A stretch of DNA of 64,000 bases from Phreatobacter sp. GTDB lineage: Bacteria; Pseudomonadota; Alphaproteobacteria; Rhizobiales; Phreatobacteraceae. The DNA is taken from the NCBI RefSeq assembly GCF_027532945.1, contig NZ_JAPZTZ010000005.1, positions 124,001 through 188,000 of the forward strand, in the 5' to 3' direction. The notes beneath the pieces were generated by a model. The model saw only the letters and a list, made by a program, of their open reading frames with translations. It had not been told where the DNA came from and did not search any database. How positions within the stretch are numbered: the stretch's first letter is position 1; every line of letters starts with the position of its first letter. The translations under genes were made by a program, and so were the position numbers. Below are positions 61,269 to 64,000 of the stretch, piece after piece.

Positions 61269-62098
61269 CCCGCGACTATCGCCTCGTGGCGGAGGGTGAG
61301 GCCAGCCTCGGCCCTCTCGCCGCGCTGGAATGCAGGCCGCATCTGCCGGACAGGGACCTGCCGCTCGTCAACGTTCCCGTTGCCTGCGAGAGCGGCTTCC
61401 TCGCCATGACGCTCCCCGACGGCCAGCGTGTGAAGGGAGATGCGCACCACATCATCGAATCCTGGAACCAGTTCCTCAATCGCGACACGGGGCGAAGCCA
61501 TCCGGGCACCGCCTTTGTTCCAGCCGGCTCCGTCATCGGTGACGGTGGCCGAATCCTTCTGGTCACCGGTTCGCCCGGTGACCGCAGCACTCTCATGCTC
61601 GACCTGCTGGCGCGGGGGCATCGGGTGGAGGGTGATGACCACGCTCTGGTCGACTGGAGCAGCGTCACCATGCGACCCCGCCGTTTGCACGCTCCTGCCG
61701 ATCTGGCGAGCCGTATGTCCCACGGCGCATATCTTCTTGAAGGCGCCCCGCGGTTCAGCGGCTGGCATAGGCAGGTCTCCTTCGCGGTGGATCCGTCCCT
61801 TCCGGGCCAGCCCTGGACCATCACAACGGGGCCTGTCGCGCGCCTCGTCTTTGTCGAGCCGAATTTCGGTGGTCGCTCGGTCATGGGGCGGATGTCGCCC
61901 GATGCCGCACTCGCGCGCCTTCTGGCGCTTGCGCTGATGCCGGAGTCGCAGGTGCCCATCGCCCTCGCCAAGCTGAGGGGCCTCGCCGTCTCCACACCGG
62001 CCCATGCCCTTTCGCTGGGCGATCTCGACGGGGCCTACCGTCACCTGTCCCGCCTGCTGTCGGGCGACGGCAATGGGCGAAGAGGACCGGTTCAATGA
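61202..62098 (+). CDS. HprK-related protein with degenerate P-loop
   Basis: A 298-residue protein that resembles HprK-related kinases linked to PqqD proteins. The core RILLVTGSPGDRSTLMLDLLARGHRVEGDDHALVDW is present in order: P-loop GSPGDRST (123-130), then RGH and the DD pair (145-146). The usual GxxGxGKS lysine is Arg here. ATG at 61202 overlaps the PqqD-like gene by 67 bases; a TTG at 61241 would reduce this to 28. The stop overlaps the next GT start by ATGA. Possible roles are phosphotransfer to a peptide or sugar, or a non-catalytic nucleotide sensor. Confidence 0.7.
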   Translation: MHRHAGDRRADTALQPLVVRSLTRDYRLVAEGEASLGPLAALECRPHLPDRDLPLVNVPVACESGFLAMTLPDGQRVKGDAHHIIESWNQFLNRDTGRSHPGTAFVPAGSVIGDGGRILLVTGSPGDRSTLMLDLLARGHRVEGDDHALVDWSSVTMRPRRLHAPADLASRMSHGAYLLEGAPRFSGWHRQVSFAVDPSLPGQPWTITTGPVARLVFVEPNFGGRSVMGRMSPDAALARLLALALMPESQVPIALAKLRGLAVSTPAHALSLGDLDGAYRHLSRLLSGDGNGRRGPVQ

Positions 62099-63255
62099 CC
62101 GGGAAGGACAGCCCTCAGCCCGCCGACGCCGGCCGCGGCATCGTCATCTGCGCCGGTGGCAAGCGCTACTTCACCTGCGCGTGGATGCTGGTGTCGCTGC
62201 TGCGCCATCACGGCTGTCGCCTGCCGATCGAACTCTGGCATCGGGGACCGGGCGAGATCGACCGCGGCATGGCTGATCTCATCGCCACGCGGGGCGTGGA
62301 CGTCCGCGATCTCGGCGAGCTCGCGGGTACCGCCTTGGCCGCTACCCCCGAGGCGTTGCGGGTCGCCGCCATCCGCGCCAGCGGCTTCTCGCAGGTCATG
62401 TGGATGGATGCCGATTGTGCACCGCTCGCTGATCCCGAGCGCCTGTTCGACTGGCCAAGCTATCGTGACACCGGCCTCCTGCTGTTCGGCGACGGCACCG
62501 ATCTCACGGCCGATCACCCCGCCTGGGCAACGCTCGGTCTCGATCCCCGGTCTGTCGCAGGCGTCGATGCGGGGCTTTTGCTCGTCGACAAGACGCGACG
62601 GCAAGACGTGCTCGAAGCCGCGCCGCAGGTGGCGACAGCTTTGGCAGCGATCACGCGTCCGGGCCGCCGCAGCCCCGCCGCCCTGCTGCTCGCGGCCATT
62701 CTCGCCGATGCACCCTTCGGCATGGCGGATCGCCCACCATTCGAGGTCGAGTACGACCTCGTCCACCGCGACCGCGACGGCGAGGCGCTGGTGCAGCATC
62801 GACTGACCGCCAAGTGGAACTTCAGCGGGCAGGACCGCGAAACGCCCTCACCGGAGACCACGGCTGCGGCCCGGGCCGCGATGGCTGAGCTCGTGGACCG
62901 TTGGAGCGGCGCCATTTTCGTGCCGCCCGGGAGGGGCGCTGCGGCCTTGGCCTGCGAGGCCGCGCTGGCCGCCAAGCGCCGCTTCCTCTACCAGTCCGCC
63001 GATGGCACCTGGCGGCGGCTCGATCTCCACCCCGGCGGACGCATCGGCGAGGGACGCGGCGATTTCGAACAGCACTGGGCTGTCGTTGACCAGGATGGTC
63101 GGCTGATCCTCCAGTTCTATTCTGACATCCGTCTCACCATTGCCTTTACCGATCTTGGCGATGGCACATGGCGGGGCGCGAGTTGCGGGCCGCCGGGCTT
63201 TGCAGCAAGGCTGGCGCCCGAGAATTGTCCCGGCCTAACCGTGACCGTTCCATGA
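62095..63255 (+). CDS. MNN1-like glycosyltransferase with extra C-terminal domain (second)
   Basis: A 386-residue paralogue of the protein at 59446: GIVICAGGKRYFTCAWMLVS, LPIELWHRGPGEID, VMWMDADCAPLADPERLF (DxD) and GVDAGLLLVDK. The C-terminal module (FLYQSADGTWRRLDLHPGG, RGDFEQHWAVVD, DIRLTIAFTDLGDGTW) is also shared, though shorter. Overlaps the HprK-like gene by ATGA and the next GT by ATGA. The two GTs bracket the PqqD/HprK pair, so both probably work on the same acceptor. Confidence 0.83.
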   Translation: MTGKDSPQPADAGRGIVICAGGKRYFTCAWMLVSLLRHHGCRLPIELWHRGPGEIDRGMADLIATRGVDVRDLGELAGTALAATPEALRVAAIRASGFSQVMWMDADCAPLADPERLFDWPSYRDTGLLLFGDGTDLTADHPAWATLGLDPRSVAGVDAGLLLVDKTRRQDVLEAAPQVATALAAITRPGRRSPAALLLAAILADAPFGMADRPPFEVEYDLVHRDRDGEALVQHRLTAKWNFSGQDRETPSPETTAAARAAMAELVDRWSGAIFVPPGRGAAALACEAALAAKRRFLYQSADGTWRRLDLHPGGRIGEGRGDFEQHWAVVDQDGRLILQFYSDIRLTIAFTDLGDGTWRGASCGPPGFAARLAPENCPGLTVTVP

Positions 63256-64000
63256 GCGGCAAGAGCCTTCTCTTCATAGCGCCGGCGTCGCCCGCGCCGG
63301 ACGGGAACGGCCTGGCCATGCGGGCCCATATGTTCCTCACCGCCTATGCCGCTGCCGCGGATGTCGACCTCGCGGTGGTGCCGGTTGCAGGCGCCGCCGC
63401 GATTGACCCGCGCGCGGGTCGGCTCTGCCGTCGCGCCGCCATCATCGGCCTCGACGGCGTGGATTCGCATTTCGCGCTGGTCCGCGCTGTCGCGGATGAC
63501 GACGCGCGGCTCGCCGCCTTTGCCCGTTACGGCGCACCCTCCATCACCGCGCCTCTGACGGCAGGACTTCGGGCACGGCTCGCCGCATTTGCCGGCGGGC
63601 AGGCCTACGACCTCGTCCATGTGTCGCGCACCTATCTCGGCGGCCTTGCCGATCCCTGGGTCAAAGCAGGAGCGCGACTGATCCTCGATTGCGACGAGGC
63701 TGACGGCGACGTGCTCCGGGCTATCGCCCGTCTGGAGCGCCGTGGAGGTTCTGGCGCCGCCGCGGCCTGGACGATGCTCGATGCCGGCCACCATGACGGG
63801 CTTGCCCTGCGGGTCCTGCCGCGCTTCGGCCGGCGCTTCGCGTCATCGCACGGCGAGGCGCGCAGACTGACGGAGCTCACCGGTGCCGAGGTAACGACCG
63901 TGTCCAACCCGGCGCCGCGGCTCGCGCCGCTGCCGGCTGCTCCGCCGCGGCCCGATCCCCTCATCCTGCTGGTCGGAACGATGAATTACGCGCCCAATGT
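63252..64000 (+). CDS. GT4-family glycosyltransferase, N-terminal part
   Basis: Open from the ATG at 63252 to the right edge (249 codons). Starts FIAPASPAPDGNGLAMRAHM, typical of GT-B donors where the first lobe begins with a Gly-rich loop. Later RLILDCDEADGDVLR and LILLVGTMNYAPN, the latter like the linker strand before the UDP-sugar lobe. Fourth glycosyl-transfer gene of the cluster. Its catalytic C-terminal lobe lies outside the window. Confidence 0.8.
   Translation, partial: MSGKSLLFIAPASPAPDGNGLAMRAHMFLTAYAAAADVDLAVVPVAGAAAIDPRAGRLCRRAAIIGLDGVDSHFALVRAVADDDARLAAFARYGAPSITAPLTAGLRARLAAFAGGQAYDLVHVSRTYLGGLADPWVKAGARLILDCDEADGDVLRAIARLERRGGSGAAAAWTMLDAGHHDGLALRVLPRFGRRFASSHGEARRLTELTGAEVTTVSNPAPRLAPLPAAPPRPDPLILLVGTMNYAPN

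Overview
The window is GC-rich chromosomal DNA of an alphaproteobacterium, most likely Hyphomicrobiales (Rhizobiales). The basis is overall protein character: an ATP-type PEP carboxykinase, a CnoX-type thioredoxin/TPR protein with WCGPC, a short YjdM/PhnA, many Tat-exported binding proteins and FCD-type GntR regulators, a DenD dehydrogenase and a rhizobial-style integrase scrap. The genus cannot be fixed from the sequence alone. No phage, CRISPR array, rRNA or complete insertion sequence is visible; one tRNA-Thr(CGT) is present.

Layout. 1-2055: tail of a polyamine-type ABC permease, a PuuE-like deacetylase and an NHL propeller protein; then tRNA-Thr. 2220-25037: a long catabolic accessory region. 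A tightly overlapping minus-strand operon (9282 down to 3217) encodes a polar amino-acid ABC importer, a three-subunit flavin/2Fe-2S amino-acid (hydroxyproline/opine-type) dehydrogenase and a DapA-family lyase. Beside it lie a second importer with a GntR regulator, a PTE-family hydrolase, a DUF6282-like hydrolase, a second DapA homologue, and one polypeptide that fuses all three dehydrogenase subunits. A third unit (GntR, DapA, IlvD/Edd dehydratase, ornithine-cyclodeaminase-like, M20) with a divergent RraA-like gene resembles acid-sugar/amino-acid catabolism. 25056-28587: EmrAB-type efflux pump with a divergent TetR. 28708-49979: mostly housekeeping genes (denD, sfsA, MaoC, PhnA, KamA, pckA, TPR lipoprotein, amine oxidase, YiiX-like, RraA-like, enoyl-CoA hydratase, AMACR, cnoX, Cys/Met PLP enzyme, rhomboid, phhB, YbaK, tlpA, argH, catalase-like). 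50016-53610: a partial sulfur-oxidation operon (soxZ, soxY, fccB, fccA, YeeE transporter) without soxXA, soxB or soxCD in view. 53910-57195: MBL hydrolase, Fe/polyamine-type binding protein, LysR. 57196-57697: no intact gene, with a scrap of a tyrosine recombinase. 57698-64000: a glycosyltransferase cluster (Anp1-like GT, FkbM methyltransferase, two paralogous MNN1-like GTs, GT4) that encloses a PqqD-like protein and an HprK-like protein with a degenerate P-loop.

How the genes work together. The catabolic region looks like several small import-and-degrade modules under FCD-GntR control; three promoters share a TTGTATRC motif and a fourth carries a perfect 18-bp palindrome. Two candidate pathways (hydroxyproline-type and L-arabinonate-type) would both give alpha-ketoglutarate semialdehyde, but its dehydrogenase is not in the window. 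The best candidates for something undescribed are the PqqD/HprK-like/glycosyltransferase cluster at the right edge, which runs off the window, and the tri-domain dehydrogenase fusion coded near its split counterpart.
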